Position numbers and translations under genes: made by a program. Under the pieces are notes generated by a model. The model saw only the letters and a program-made list of their open reading frames with translations, searched no databases and was not told the origin of the DNA. From a virus, in the IMG/VR virus record IMGVR_UViG_3300022751_000012, positions 1-38,595 of that record: 38,595 bases of DNA. The stretch is one strand, 5' to 3'. Within the stretch, counting starts at the first letter, position 1. Every line of letters begins with the position of its first letter. This document shows positions 18,546 to 27,883 of the stretch, one piece after another.

Positions 18546-20488
18546 CAGACATTCTCCGCTTTGATGGCAACGATGATGGCATATCGCTAACGGGCGAATC
18601 CGACACGCTGCCCAAGCGCTACCTTGGCGCAATGACGATTGAGCAGCGCCGCAAGCGGTTTGACGAAGCGCGTTCGACGTTGGGCGAGGCCAATCTCAAA
18701 TCCCAGCGCGACCGTGATTATTATGACGGCCCCGAGCAGCTTAACAGCGAAGTCCGCGAGACGCTGAAACTACGCGGCCAGCCTGCGATCTACACCAACC
18801 GCATTAGACCAGCCGTAAACGGCATTCTGGGCGTGCTGGAGCAGGCCAAGGTTGATCCCAGAGGGTATCCGCGCAATCCCGAGGATGAAGAGGCTGCGGA
18901 CGTTTCTACGAAGGCGCTGCGCTTCATTGCCGATCAGTCCCGTTTTAGCGATATCAAGCAGGACGTAGCCGATAACTTCCTTGTCGAAGGCACGGGCGCT
19001 TGCATTATCGAGATGGTGGACGACAATATCGTCCCCACGCAGATTCGCTTCGAAGAGTTCTATTACGATCCCTACAGCCGACGCGCTGATCTGGCTGACG
19101 CTCGCTACATGGGCATCGCCAAGTGGATCGACTCTGCCGAGCTAACGAAGCGCTATCCTGATCGCATTGGCGAAATTGGCGATCCGATGCGCCCGCAGGA
19201 TGGCGGCATTCTGGGCGAGATGTATGAGGACCGCCCCGTCAACATGGCTTGGGTGGATATCAAGCGCCGCCGTGTCATGCTGATCGAAGAGTATGCGATT
19301 GAAGAGGGCGAGTGGAAGCGTATCGTCTATATCGCTGCCGGCGTCTTGGAGTTCGACACATCGCCTTATGTCGAGTTCATTGGCGAAGGCGCAACCCGCC
19401 CGATCTGCCCGATTGAGGCGGAAAGCTGCTACGTTGACAAAAAGAACCAGCGCTATGGCATCGTGCGCGACATGGTGCCGATCCAGGATGAGGTAAACGC
19501 CAGCCGCTCGCGTTCGCTTCACCTCATGAACAGCCGCCAGGTTCAGAACGTCGATCCGATGGCCCCGCCTGTCGATGACGCGACTGTCCGCATGGAGGCC
19601 AGTAAGGCTGACGGTGTTATCCCCGCTGGCTGGCAGACCGTAACGACTGCGGAGATGACGCAAGCCAACCTGCTACGGATGCAGGAAGCCAAGGGCGAGA
19701 TTGAGCGCATGGGGCCAACCCCTGCGATTGTCGGACGCGGACAGGCTGATAGCTCTTCGGGCCGATCCAAGCAGATTAGCCAGCAAGCTGGACTGACTGA
19801 GCTTGCCCGCCCGCTTGGCCGTCTCAGCGCGTGGGAGCTTCGCGTATATCGGCAGATGTGGAACCGTGCTCGCCAGTTCTGGACCGATCCCAAGTGGATT
19901 CGCGTTACCGACAACGTGCGCGCGCCCGAGTTCCTACAGGTCAACGTTCCACAAATGGGCATGGTGCCGCAGCCCATGATGGGGCCAGACGGCCAGCCGA
20001 TGATTGATCCTATGACCGGACAGCCTGCGGTGCAGATGGTGCCGGGCCAAGTGGGTGTTGAGAAGCAACTGGCACAGATGGACGTTGATATCATTATCGA
20101 CACCGTGCCCGACACCGCGACCTTGCAGCAGGAAGTCTGGGCAGAGCTTCGCGAGCTTGCCGCAAGTGGCGTAGATATATTCTCGCCGCAGTTTGAGTTG
20201 ATGATTGAGATGTCGCCGCTGTCTGACAAAGCGCGCATCATCGAACGGCTCAAGTCGTTCCGCGAAGAGCAGATGCAGGGACAAGCCGAACAAGCCGCTA
20301 AGGTTGCCGCAGCCGAGGAAGAGGCCCGCGAGATTGCCAAGGCTGGCGCTATTGCTGACATTGAGAACAAGCAGGCCAGCACGCGCAAGACCAATGCGGA
20401 CGCTGAGAACAAGGAAGTCGAGACAATGGTTGAGGGCGCTGAGCTATTGTTCGGCGCACAGCAGGAACCGCAAGAGATGGGAATGTGA
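18542..20488 (+). CDS. Portal protein (P22-like)
   Basis: 648 residues (P22 gp1 is 725). The N-terminal half has the P22-portal pattern: QRDRDYYDGPEQL, PAIYTNRIRPAVNGILGVLEQ and the QDVADNFLVEGTGACIIEM region. A central SRSRSLHLMNSRQV helix follows, then a methionine/proline-rich loop (about 460-500), and finally an Ala/Glu-rich C-terminal coiled coil (from about 575), probably the barrel. It forms the dodecameric DNA channel and docks the gp4-like protein. Start is GTG overlapping the mini-ORF stop. Confidence 0.92.
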   Translation: MTDILRFDGNDDGISLTGESDTLPKRYLGAMTIEQRRKRFDEARSTLGEANLKSQRDRDYYDGPEQLNSEVRETLKLRGQPAIYTNRIRPAVNGILGVLEQAKVDPRGYPRNPEDEEAADVSTKALRFIADQSRFSDIKQDVADNFLVEGTGACIIEMVDDNIVPTQIRFEEFYYDPYSRRADLADARYMGIAKWIDSAELTKRYPDRIGEIGDPMRPQDGGILGEMYEDRPVNMAWVDIKRRRVMLIEEYAIEEGEWKRIVYIAAGVLEFDTSPYVEFIGEGATRPICPIEAESCYVDKKNQRYGIVRDMVPIQDEVNASRSRSLHLMNSRQVQNVDPMAPPVDDATVRMEASKADGVIPAGWQTVTTAEMTQANLLRMQEAKGEIERMGPTPAIVGRGQADSSSGRSKQISQQAGLTELARPLGRLSAWELRVYRQMWNRARQFWTDPKWIRVTDNVRAPEFLQVNVPQMGMVPQPMMGPDGQPMIDPMTGQPAVQMVPGQVGVEKQLAQMDVDIIIDTVPDTATLQQEVWAELRELAASGVDIFSPQFELMIEMSPLSDKARIIERLKSFREEQMQGQAEQAAKVAAAEEEAREIAKAGAIADIENKQASTRKTNADAENKEVETMVEGAELLFGAQQEPQEMGM

Positions 20489-20937
20489 CAGAGGACGATT
20501 ACACCTTGCAGTTCAACACGGCGCTGTCCCCCGACGAAGAGATAGCGTTCCAAGCGTGGGCCAAGGCGCGCAACAAGCTAGGCGATCTGTACGACTATGA
20601 TTTGCGGGGGGCGTGGAAAGACGGCGCGCAGCAAGCCGATAATGGCCATTTACCGGACACCTACAAGAAACCCAACCACCCGACTTTCTCCGTCGAAAGC
20701 AAATACGTTACACCGGAAACACCGGGCGGGGAGTGGATTGAGCGCGAGCCGGGCAAGTGGGCATTCAAGGCCACGCCTTACAACGTGCAGAACTTCGGTA
20801 TTGAGGGCTTGCAGGGCTATTTCAAGGAAAATGAGCCTGACGTTGAATTGATCCTGCCGGAAAGCGGGGTTGATCCGATGATAGACATGAATCGGATATT
20901 CAAGGGTATTGCGAAAGCCCCAAGCAACGGGTATTAG
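20485..20937 (+). CDS. Conserved phage protein after portal, 150 aa
   Basis: GTG start overlapping the portal stop. Contains DYDLRGAWKDGA and HLPDTYKKPNHPTFSVES, a recurring motif pair in podovirus and some other phage proteins, sometimes called virion-associated. C-terminus has FGIEGLQGYFKENEPDVEL. Presumed structural or assembly role by location; not proven. Confidence 0.65.
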   Translation: MTEDDYTLQFNTALSPDEEIAFQAWAKARNKLGDLYDYDLRGAWKDGAQQADNGHLPDTYKKPNHPTFSVESKYVTPETPGGEWIEREPGKWAFKATPYNVQNFGIEGLQGYFKENEPDVELILPESGVDPMIDMNRIFKGIAKAPSNGY

Positions 20938-21026
20938 GATACCATGGTGCCGCCGGCCACAAAGGGCGATTACGGGTGATGGCCCGCACAACCATCTAGG
21001 CCGCCGCTAAACGGGCGTGTCGTTCG

Positions 21027-21045
21027 TCTCCCACGATACGGGAGA
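21027..21045 (+). promoter_or_regulatory. Hairpin touching the scaffold ribosome site
   Basis: TCTCCC (21027-21032) pairs with GGGAGA (21040-21045), 7-base loop, immediately before GAGAGGTAAGGA and the scaffold ATG. It could modulate scaffold translation. The rest of the 122-base gap (20938-21059) shows no clear promoter. Confidence 0.35.
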
Positions 21046-21059
21046 GAGAGGTAAGGAAT

Positions 21060-21803
21060 ATGGCGGATTTTCTGGAAAGCGTATTGAGCGAAGCAGAGCC
21101 GGAAGCCCCGGCAGTTGAGCCCGTCGCCCCAGAGCCGGTAATTGAACAGCCCGTAGAGCCGCAGGTTGAACCGGAAGCCCCCGCCGTAGAGACTGTTACG
21201 GAGCCATCTAAGCCGGAACCGGGATACGTCCCCATTTCGGCATTGATGGATGAGCGAGACAAGCGCAAAGCCGCCGAGGCTCGCGCCGCTGCCAACGCTC
21301 CCCAGCCGCAACAGGTTCAGGCCCCTGATCCTCTTGACGATCCTGTCGCTTACAACGCTTACCTTGAGCAGCGCTTAGAGGCCCGTGTGGCACAAGAGCG
21401 GTTCACGATGAGCGACGTGATGGCCAAGCAAACGCATGGCGAGGACACGGTTAATGCTGCGATTGAGTGGGCTAATCAAAAGGTCCAGAACGATCCCAGC
21501 TTCGCAATGTCCTATATGCGTGAAGGCCACCCGATTGACTGGATTGTCCGGCAGCACAAGCGCGATGCGGATTATCAGGCGCTTGGGGGCATGTCCGTAC
21601 ACGAGTTCGTGGAGCAGGAAGTCGCCAAGAGACTGGCCAATACGCAGAGCGCGCCCATTGCGGCAGCGCCTATTCAAGCTGCCGTGCCACCGGCCCCAAG
21701 GCCAGCCGCACCGCCGCGTTCAATCGCTTCGGACGTTTCGATGTCCGCTCCTGTTGTAACCGATGCTACGGCTGAATTTGAGGCTATCTTTAAAAAAGGA
21801 TAG
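21060..21803 (+). CDS. Scaffolding protein
   Basis: 247 residues. It has an acidic Glu/Pro repeat N-terminus (VEPVAPEPVIEQPVEPQVEP), a helical centre (AYLEQRLEARVAQERF, VQNDPSFAMSYMREGHP), a Pro/Ala linker and a short C-terminal helix (ATAEFEAIFKKG) suited to bind coat. This is the layout of P22 gp8-like scaffolds, placed directly before the coat gene. The protein would direct procapsid assembly and leave before packaging. Confidence 0.85.
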   Translation: MADFLESVLSEAEPEAPAVEPVAPEPVIEQPVEPQVEPEAPAVETVTEPSKPEPGYVPISALMDERDKRKAAEARAAANAPQPQQVQAPDPLDDPVAYNAYLEQRLEARVAQERFTMSDVMAKQTHGEDTVNAAIEWANQKVQNDPSFAMSYMREGHPIDWIVRQHKRDADYQALGGMSVHEFVEQEVAKRLANTQSAPIAAAPIQAAVPPAPRPAAPPRSIASDVSMSAPVVTDATAEFEAIFKKG

Positions 21804-21809
21804 GCCATC

Positions 21810-22976
21810 ATGGCAGAAGTCGTTCTAGCCACTGCGCTGCAAAAGCAGACGTGGAGCACTCAGGTTACCCGTGAATATGTGCGCAAGGCGCGGTTCCTCC
21901 CTTACATGGGAACCGACGAAGGCGCGATCATTCGCATTCGCAACGAACTCAAGAACGAAGCGGGCGACGTTATCAACTTCCCGCTGGTCGCAACCATCAA
22001 AGGTCGCGGCGTCGAGGGCGCGGAAGTCCTCAAGGGCAACGAAGTCGATCTCGGGCTCGCCAACACGGCAGTCCGCATCAACTGGCTTCGTCAGGGCGTC
22101 AAGGTGCCCAAGTCCACCAGCTTCCGCACCGCAATCGACATCTGGGGCCTTGTCCGTCCTAGCCTTCGCGACTGGTCCGCAAACAAGCTGCGCGATCAAA
22201 TCCTGCTGGCGTTCAACTCGGTAGTTATTCCGGGCACGCTGGACGATCAGGGCTTGCCGGGCACCGATACGACCATCTCGTATGCTCTCGCATCGGCGGG
22301 GCAGCGCAACACCTATCTGGTGAACAACGCTGATCGCATCCTGTTCGGTAACGCGAAGAGCAACGGTTCGTCTGGTGTGTTCGCAACCGCGCTCGGCAAC
22401 ATCGACACCACCGATGATCGTTCGTCGGCCACTCATATCCGCATCCTCAAGGAAATCGCGGAGGGCGCTGGTGATACGGTCCCGACTGGTTCGACTGCTG
22501 GCCTGACGTGGAAGATCGACCCCATGCAGGAGGACAGCGAGGCGGGCCGTGAGTGGTATGTGTATTTCGTCGGCTCGCGCGAGTTCCGCGATCTGGGGCA
22601 GGACGCAACCATCCTTGCTGCTAACCTCCAGGCACGCGCCCGCGAAGGCAACGGCATGGAGAAGAACCCGCTCTTCCAGGGTGGCGACCTTATGTACGAG
22701 GGCGTTATCATCCGGAAGGTGCCGGAGATTGACCAGTACATCCTGCCGACTGCCGGTAACGGTGGCACGCCGGTTGCGCCGGGCTTCTTCTGCGGTCGTT
22801 CGGCCATCGCCGTTGCATACGGCATGACGCCCCGGATCGTTGAGGACTTGCTGGAGGACTATCAGTTCCGTCCCGGCATGGCCATTGAGGAGCTTCGCGG
22901 CGTGATGAAGACCAGCTTTGGCGGTGTTCAGTACGGTCTGGTTTCGAGCTGGGTGTCCGCACCCGCGACTGCATAA
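21810..22976 (+). CDS. Major capsid protein, N4-gp56 family
   Basis: 388 residues. Starts with TALQKQTWSTQVTREYVRKA and has the FINFPL-like VINFPLVATIKG, GNEVDLGLANTAVRINWLRQ and a C-terminal PRIVEDLLEDYQFRPGMA region, typical of the N4 gp56-like coat family (HK97 fold). Strong ribosome-site context. The rest of the virion genes are P22-like, so the capsid module has a different affinity from the tail module. Confidence 0.92.
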   Translation: MAEVVLATALQKQTWSTQVTREYVRKARFLPYMGTDEGAIIRIRNELKNEAGDVINFPLVATIKGRGVEGAEVLKGNEVDLGLANTAVRINWLRQGVKVPKSTSFRTAIDIWGLVRPSLRDWSANKLRDQILLAFNSVVIPGTLDDQGLPGTDTTISYALASAGQRNTYLVNNADRILFGNAKSNGSSGVFATALGNIDTTDDRSSATHIRILKEIAEGAGDTVPTGSTAGLTWKIDPMQEDSEAGREWYVYFVGSREFRDLGQDATILAANLQARAREGNGMEKNPLFQGGDLMYEGVIIRKVPEIDQYILPTAGNGGTPVAPGFFCGRSAIAVAYGMTPRIVEDLLEDYQFRPGMAIEELRGVMKTSFGGVQYGLVSSWVSAPATA

Positions 22977-22989
22977 GGAGGATTGAACA

Positions 22990-23436
22990 ATGGCAACTTT
23001 GCTCAGCTTGGAACTGACGCCTCCGGTCTACCCCGTTTCGGGGGTGGGCCTTGGTGGTCGGAACCTTCACAGCGCGCGCGGCACGTACACGATCAGCGCC
23101 GCGCTCGCACTCAACGATACGATCCAGCTTTTCGACATTCCCGTGCGCTCGCGCATTCTTGGGGGTTTCGTGAAGTCGGACGATCTCGACACTGGCGGCA
23201 CTGGCCTGCGCATCGACGTGGGCGACGTGGACGACATTGATCGTTACTTCGTCGGCGGCGCTGGTACGCCGGGGCCTGTTGCGGGCGTCAGCAATGACGT
23301 TGCGGTAACGGGTATCGACTACCTCACCACGAAGAAGACCCGCGTGTATGCGACGGTTTCGACCGCGCCGACCACGGGCGCAACAGCAGGCACCTTCACG
23401 GTTGTCCTGTTCTACTCGAACGAAGAGCCTGCATAA
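22990..23436 (+). CDS. Putative head decoration or minor capsid protein, 148 aa
   Basis: Preceded by AAGGAGG. Thr/Gly/Val-rich beta protein (GTYTISAALALNDTIQLFDIP, GTFTVVLFYSNEE). Proteins of this size and composition right after coat are usually capsid-surface or stabilising proteins. No specific family recognised. Confidence 0.65.
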   Translation: MATLLSLELTPPVYPVSGVGLGGRNLHSARGTYTISAALALNDTIQLFDIPVRSRILGGFVKSDDLDTGGTGLRIDVGDVDDIDRYFVGGAGTPGPVAGVSNDVAVTGIDYLTTKKTRVYATVSTAPTTGATAGTFTVVLFYSNEEPA

Positions 23437-23777
23437 TGGCTGGCAAGACCATGAGCGTGACTTGGCTGGGGGACGTTGACGCGTCTCGCCAGTTGGTTAC
23501 GGACGGCGGCATCACCTTCGTAAAGGGTGAGGCCGTCAAGGTTCCCGTTGATGTTGAGTTCAACGGGCGTCCCTGGGCAAACAAGTTTCGTGGCAATCCC
23601 GCGTTCGCCGTCGATGAGAAGGCGGATGTTGTGGAAAGCGACGAAGCTGAACAGCCGGAAGAGGAGGGCACCGAAAAGGCCGCTCTAAAGGCTGAGCTTC
23701 GGCAGCGCGGCGAGGAGGTGAAGGGCAACCCTAGCCTCGAAACGCTGCGCAACCGTCTCGCGGCACTGACTGCCTAG
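23436..23777 (+). CDS. Head-associated protein with HeH/SAP-like C-terminus, 113 aa
   Basis: N-terminal beta region (SVTWLGDVDASRQLVTDGGI, WANKFRGNPAF), an acidic linker (DEAEQPEEEGTEK) and a C-terminal helix-extended loop-helix (ALKAELRQRGEEVKGNPSL then LRNRLAAL) like HeH/LEM or SAP motifs that contact DNA. It may link capsid and DNA. TAATG overlap with the previous gene. Confidence 0.62.
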   Translation: MAGKTMSVTWLGDVDASRQLVTDGGITFVKGEAVKVPVDVEFNGRPWANKFRGNPAFAVDEKADVVESDEAEQPEEEGTEKAALKAELRQRGEEVKGNPSLETLRNRLAALTA

Positions 23778-23779
23778 TA

Positions 23780-24415
23780 ATGGCAACGGCCAGTTCCCTG
23801 ATCAATCGTGCTTTGCGCAAGATTGGACGCTTGGGCGCTGGCCGTGACGCCCGTACTAACGACGCACAGGACGCGCTCGACGCACTCCGTGGCCTTTACT
23901 TGGCATGGATCGCTTCGGGCGCGTTCGGTCGCTTGGCTGACGTGGTAGTCAATGCTGACTACACCGCTGGCGAGAATATGCGCGTGGTCCGCCCTATCGG
24001 AGTGACGGCTACCATTACGCTGCCCGACTTCGTGCCGATGTACGCCGAGCCGCTTCCGTACAACCGCGAGCGCCAATACTACACGAATTACGAGTCGGTA
24101 GATGGGAATAACCGCCCGCCCCGTGACGGCGCTGTGGTGGTTATCACTGATCAGGCGACCGCTACTAATCAGACATGGATTTATGACGGGTATGTAAAGA
24201 CGTGGCGCGAGATTGGGGAAATGGCCCTGATCGACAACGCGCCCCTTTCGACATCCGATCCCGAGGGCCTTGCGGCTGTTTTGGCGATGGAGATTGCCGA
24301 CCAGTTCGCCGGGGACATTTCACCAACCACTGCCCGCGCGGCGGTACGTTTCACCACAAGCCTGACTAGCCGGTTTTCAATGCCGCGACAGGTTTCTTAC
24401 GGGACTTATTGCTGA
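23780..24415 (+). CDS. P22 gp4-like tail accessory (head-completion) protein
   Basis: 211 residues (P22 gp4 is 166). N-terminal SSLINRALRKIGRLGAGR and DAQDALDALRGLYLAWIASG match the gp4-type helical adaptor that binds beneath the portal. C-terminal half is PLSTSDPEGLAAVLAMEIAD. It closes the portal and begins tail assembly. Confidence 0.85.
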   Translation: MATASSLINRALRKIGRLGAGRDARTNDAQDALDALRGLYLAWIASGAFGRLADVVVNADYTAGENMRVVRPIGVTATITLPDFVPMYAEPLPYNRERQYYTNYESVDGNNRPPRDGAVVVITDQATATNQTWIYDGYVKTWREIGEMALIDNAPLSTSDPEGLAAVLAMEIADQFAGDISPTTARAAVRFTTSLTSRFSMPRQVSYGTYC

Positions 24416-25128
24416 TGGCCGCTATTATTGATCGCGAAACTAATGTGCGGGGCGTTTGGGTATCTGACGCCACTGGCAACCCTGCGGGAACCGCCGCCAA
24501 CCCACTTATTGTCTCTGGAGGCGGTAGCGGTGGGACGGCGGATCAGGTGCAGGGAAATATCGCGCACGATGCAGCGGATAGCGGCTCACCCGTAAAAATA
24601 GGCGGATACGGCAGCACGGCGGTTCCTACTGCCGTAGGCGCTGGGGACCGAGTGAATGCGTGGTACACGCTGAACGGCGCTGCGGTATCCATGCTCGTAG
24701 ATACGATTACGGGGAATCCTGTTTACGCCTCCGGCCTGAACGCCACCTCACTGTCCAGTGCGAACCCTGGGCTATGGACAAATTCCAGGGCATTTGTCTG
24801 GGATGGGGCCAATGCGATAGCAGCGAGAGGTGACACGGTATCGGCGTTCGCTCGTGCGGCTCCTCGCGCCAAGACGGACTCAGCCGTAACCGCTGGCTCC
24901 ACCACTTCTCAGCAGTTGTTCGCCGCAAATGCCGTGCGCTCGAAGCTGATTATCCAAAATCAGGATTTGGCGATCAACGTATTTATCAATCTTGGCGCTA
25001 CTGCTGTTGCGGGCGCGGGAAACGTTCGCATCGCCCCCGGCGCGACATTGGAGCTAACCGGGACCAATCAGGCGGTTAACCTAATCGCAGCATCGGGGAC
25101 GCCCGCCATTTGTGCATGGGAAATGTAG
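24415..25128 (+). CDS. Virion structural protein, 237 aa
   Basis: ATG overlaps the gp4-like stop (TGATG). Gly/Ala/Thr-rich beta protein beginning with VRGVWVSDATGNPAGTAANP and containing VQGNIAHDAADSGSPVKIGG, a motif found in many phage neck, fibre or decoration proteins. The C-terminal half (SKLIIQNQDLAINVFINLG, IAPGATLELTG) looks like a jelly-roll domain. P22 has no gene at this place, so it is an added module. Confidence 0.65.
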   Translation: MAAIIDRETNVRGVWVSDATGNPAGTAANPLIVSGGGSGGTADQVQGNIAHDAADSGSPVKIGGYGSTAVPTAVGAGDRVNAWYTLNGAAVSMLVDTITGNPVYASGLNATSLSSANPGLWTNSRAFVWDGANAIAARGDTVSAFARAAPRAKTDSAVTAGSTTSQQLFAANAVRSKLIIQNQDLAINVFINLGATAVAGAGNVRIAPGATLELTGTNQAVNLIAASGTPAICAWEM

Positions 25129-25129
25129 G

Positions 25130-25540
25130 ATGCCGCTTTATCCCGAAGTGCCCACGGCGGGCGGCTCCACACCTCCCGCCGTCGCTGATTCAGGTTCGAT
25201 TGGCAGCACGCCTAAGCAATACGCCATGGCGAACCACACGCATGCGAGCAAGGTCCGCAAAACCCGTATGCAGTCCGCTGCAGACGGCACGCTGACTTGG
25301 ACATTCTCGCCACCCTTCGACGTGGGCGTCGTGCCGCGCGTTATCGCCGTGGCAGAGGCTGCGCAGGGTGTTACCGATGTTATCAACGTCCAGGTGGTGG
25401 ACACGCCGACGAACACGGGATGCAAGCTGTTGGTCAACCGGACGCAGCGGTCCGTGGTGGCGCTTATCGGGTTGACGGTCCTGTCCATCCCCGCGTCTGT
25501 CGGCGCGACATGGACGCATGCAATCGCGTTTGAACCTTAA
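25130..25540 (+). CDS. Virion-associated beta protein, 136 aa
   Basis: ATG at 25130, one base after the previous stop. Proline-rich start (PLYPEVPTAGGSTPPAV), then KQYAMANHTHASKVRKT, a NHTH motif typical of fibre proteins, and a C-terminal beta domain. Probably a small fibre or collar protein. TAATG overlap with the gp10-like gene. Confidence 0.6.
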   Translation: MPLYPEVPTAGGSTPPAVADSGSIGSTPKQYAMANHTHASKVRKTRMQSAADGTLTWTFSPPFDVGVVPRVIAVAEAAQGVTDVINVQVVDTPTNTGCKLLVNRTQRSVVALIGLTVLSIPASVGATWTHAIAFEP

Positions 25541-26859
25541 TGCCCATTGTCCCGCTCGGAATTGATGCTTATCGCCGGGATGATGGCTTCATTCCCAGCG
25601 CACGGCTGCTGAACCTCCTACTGGAGAAGGATGGTTCTGGAATCTCCCCTGATGGCACGCTGCGCATCGAGCGCCCTCGCCTAACGGTCCTGAACACGCT
25701 AACCGGAAAAACGCGCGGCATTATCAACGATCCTGCCACTAACGAATGGCTAGTCGTATCGGGCACCACGTTTTACCGAGACTTCGCCCCGCTTACCGGC
25801 TCGATCACAGGCGGCAATAACGTCGCCATGGTAACGACCAAGTTTACCACTGCGATCTGCAACGGCGTCTCGGCATGGCTTGAGGTTGCCGGTGCCGTGG
25901 TTCTTGTTGCCATGCCGGATGGTCGTAACGTGGTCGATGTAGACCAGCTTGACGGCTACATTTTGCTTCTGTGCGACGATGGCCGCTATTACTGGATTCT
26001 GCCGGGGGAAACCGCCGTCGATCCGCTCAACTTCGCAACGGCGGAAAGCTCTTCCGATGCGGGCGTTGCAATCCGCCGCGTTGGGGATGAGTTCTGGATA
26101 TTCGGCAGCATCTCGATTGAGCCGTGGCAACCGACTGGCGATCCGGACGCGCCGTTTGAGCGTTCGTCGGGCCGCATCATGGCGGCGGGGTGCCTAGACC
26201 GCGATACCGTCCGCCGCTTCGACAATACCCTTTTCTGGGTGCGCGACGATTGCAACGTCTGCCGTGGCGCAGCGGTGCCCGAGGTTGTTTCCACTCCCGC
26301 CATCGCAGAACGTGTCCGTAAACGCGAAGGGGCCATGACGGCTTGGACGTTCGGCATTGATGGCCACCAAGTCTATGTCCTGCGCATTCCGGGGCAGGGC
26401 AGCTTTGCTTACGACGTTTCGACGCGGCAGTGGTCTGAGTTCGGCAGCATCGGGCAAACCTCCTGGGAGGCGCATGTGGGATACGATGCCAGCGGCGTAA
26501 TCTATGCCGGTAGCGTTCTGGACGGCAAGGTGTGGACCTTGGCCCCAGAGGGAACGGAGACGCTTGAGCGCATTGTGTCAGCGGCAATCCCGATCACTGG
26601 CAAGCCGCCGCGTAACGACAGCCTCACGGTTGGCGTTGGCTGCTCGGCAGATACCATCATGCGCCTGCGCTGGCGGGATGGTCAGGACGACTACCCGGAT
26701 TATTACGAAGAGCTAGAAGTCCGCGCCCCCTATGATCTGGTGACGCTCTACCGCCTTGGCCAGCCGCAACAGCCCTATCGTGAGGTGGAGGTGTCTTTCG
26801 TTGGCTCCGAACGCATCCGTGTCGCCGGGTGTATTGCGAACGGGGCGTGGGATACCTGA
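25540..26859 (+). CDS. P22 gp10-like packaged-DNA stabilisation protein
   Basis: 439 residues (P22 gp10 is 472). N-terminus GIDAYRRDDGFIPSARLLNLL and the repeated beta-blade pattern (KTRGIINDPATNEWLVVSG, VYVLRIPGQGSFAYDVST) fit the gp10 propeller-like tail hub. It binds the gp4-like ring and holds the tailspikes and needle. Confidence 0.85.
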   Translation: MPIVPLGIDAYRRDDGFIPSARLLNLLLEKDGSGISPDGTLRIERPRLTVLNTLTGKTRGIINDPATNEWLVVSGTTFYRDFAPLTGSITGGNNVAMVTTKFTTAICNGVSAWLEVAGAVVLVAMPDGRNVVDVDQLDGYILLLCDDGRYYWILPGETAVDPLNFATAESSSDAGVAIRRVGDEFWIFGSISIEPWQPTGDPDAPFERSSGRIMAAGCLDRDTVRRFDNTLFWVRDDCNVCRGAAVPEVVSTPAIAERVRKREGAMTAWTFGIDGHQVYVLRIPGQGSFAYDVSTRQWSEFGSIGQTSWEAHVGYDASGVIYAGSVLDGKVWTLAPEGTETLERIVSAAIPITGKPPRNDSLTVGVGCSADTIMRLRWRDGQDDYPDYYEELEVRAPYDLVTLYRLGQPQQPYREVEVSFVGSERIRVAGCIANGAWDT

Positions 26860-27461
26860 TGGCGCTTTTTCGCATCAACATCTCACCGCTACAGGAACGC
26901 AACCCGATTGTGGACCTTGAGCGCCGCCCTGTTTCGTCCTTTATCAAGGCGCTAAACAGGGCTTTCAAGGCGATTGCGACTGCAATCAATCAGCAGGGCG
27001 ACATTGTACAGCAATTGGCCGATTTGGCGGGTATCGTAACCGATCAGGCCGCTATTATCGCCGAGCAGGCTGAGTTGATTGATGACCTACAAACGGAACA
27101 GGCCGCGACCAATTCCGAATCAAGCATTCAGAACAGCGGCGTAATCAATGAGACGGGCGCGCTGATCGCGGCGGATGATGGGAGCATTTCCGTTGCGAAC
27201 CATGACCGCGCCTACGGCAATCCGACGCTGAACCCTACGGTTGCAGTGATCGGCCAAGTTATCGCCACGGGCGAAGGTCCGGGGACAATCGTCTATGTGT
27301 ATTACGATGATCCCACCCGCGCAGGCGGCGCTGTCACGTATCTCTATAGCACGGTCAACGGAGACGCTGTCCAGACTGGCAACAGGCATTCGGTAGGCTC
27401 TGCTGAAATCCCCGCTGCCTTGACGCAAGACGGCACCTATACCCGACCGAGGGGCGTGTAA
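26859..27461 (+). CDS. Putative tail needle (gp26 position), 200 aa
   Basis: Placed exactly where P22 has gene 26. After a short N-terminus (SPLQERNPIVDLERRPVSS), residues about 40-90 form a long coiled coil (ALNRAFKAIATAINQQGDI, DLAGIVTDQAAIIAEQAEL), then a beta-rich C-terminal tip (GTIVYVYYDDPTRAGGAV). A trimeric plug with a variable tip fits. No sequence family claim is made. TGATG overlap with the gp10-like gene. Confidence 0.6.
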   Translation: MALFRINISPLQERNPIVDLERRPVSSFIKALNRAFKAIATAINQQGDIVQQLADLAGIVTDQAAIIAEQAELIDDLQTEQAATNSESSIQNSGVINETGALIAADDGSISVANHDRAYGNPTLNPTVAVIGQVIATGEGPGTIVYVYYDDPTRAGGAVTYLYSTVNGDAVQTGNRHSVGSAEIPAALTQDGTYTRPRGV

Positions 27462-27883
27462 TGCAGCTAGCAACCGCTGAACTGGTCAACGAGATTGCCG
27501 CCGATCCCAAGGTTCGCGAGATGATGTTTCTCGGCATGCGCTACCCGGATAATGATCTGGATTTTAGCGGCGCGCTTGAGGACAGCAAGAACGTGGCGTT
27601 GGAAGAGGGCGGGTTTTGCGCGGTATTCATGTGGTCCGCTCCCGGTGTTTACGAGTGCCATATCATGGCCCGTAAAGAGGCTAGGGGCGTCGAATCCATG
27701 CGCATCGGACGCGCGATGCTGGCGTACATGAAAGAGCTTGGGGCCAAGATGATTTGGGGCCAGCCCTCCGTATACAATAAGGCGGCCATATGTTACATCC
27801 GCCGCATGGGGCTTAGCCCTGCCGGATTTGGTTCGCATGGTATCTTGGGCGACGTTCAGTATTTCGTGAAAGAGGGTCTGTAA
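27461..27883 (+). CDS. gp14-like / DUF2824 protein (GNAT-like fold)
   Basis: 140 residues. APGVYECHIMARKEARGVES, MLAYMKELGAKMIWGQ and CYIRRMGLSPAGFG give the pattern of DUF2824, to which P22 gp14 (head assembly) belongs, with an acetyltransferase-like fold. Order after the needle and before the ejection proteins matches P22. Confidence 0.72.
   Translation: MQLATAELVNEIAADPKVREMMFLGMRYPDNDLDFSGALEDSKNVALEEGGFCAVFMWSAPGVYECHIMARKEARGVESMRIGRAMLAYMKELGAKMIWGQPSVYNKAAICYIRRMGLSPAGFGSHGILGDVQYFVKEGL

Noticed and set aside
20000-20060. Tandem repeat in portal (Met/Pro/Gly-rich stretch)
   Set aside because: Low-complexity loop coding only; codons are varied and there is no DNA-level repeat.
19543-20553. 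336-aa minus-strand ORF opposite the portal gene
   Set aside because: Ser/Cys/Ile-rich composition typical of the antisense of a GC-rich coding frame; the plus-strand portal is clear.
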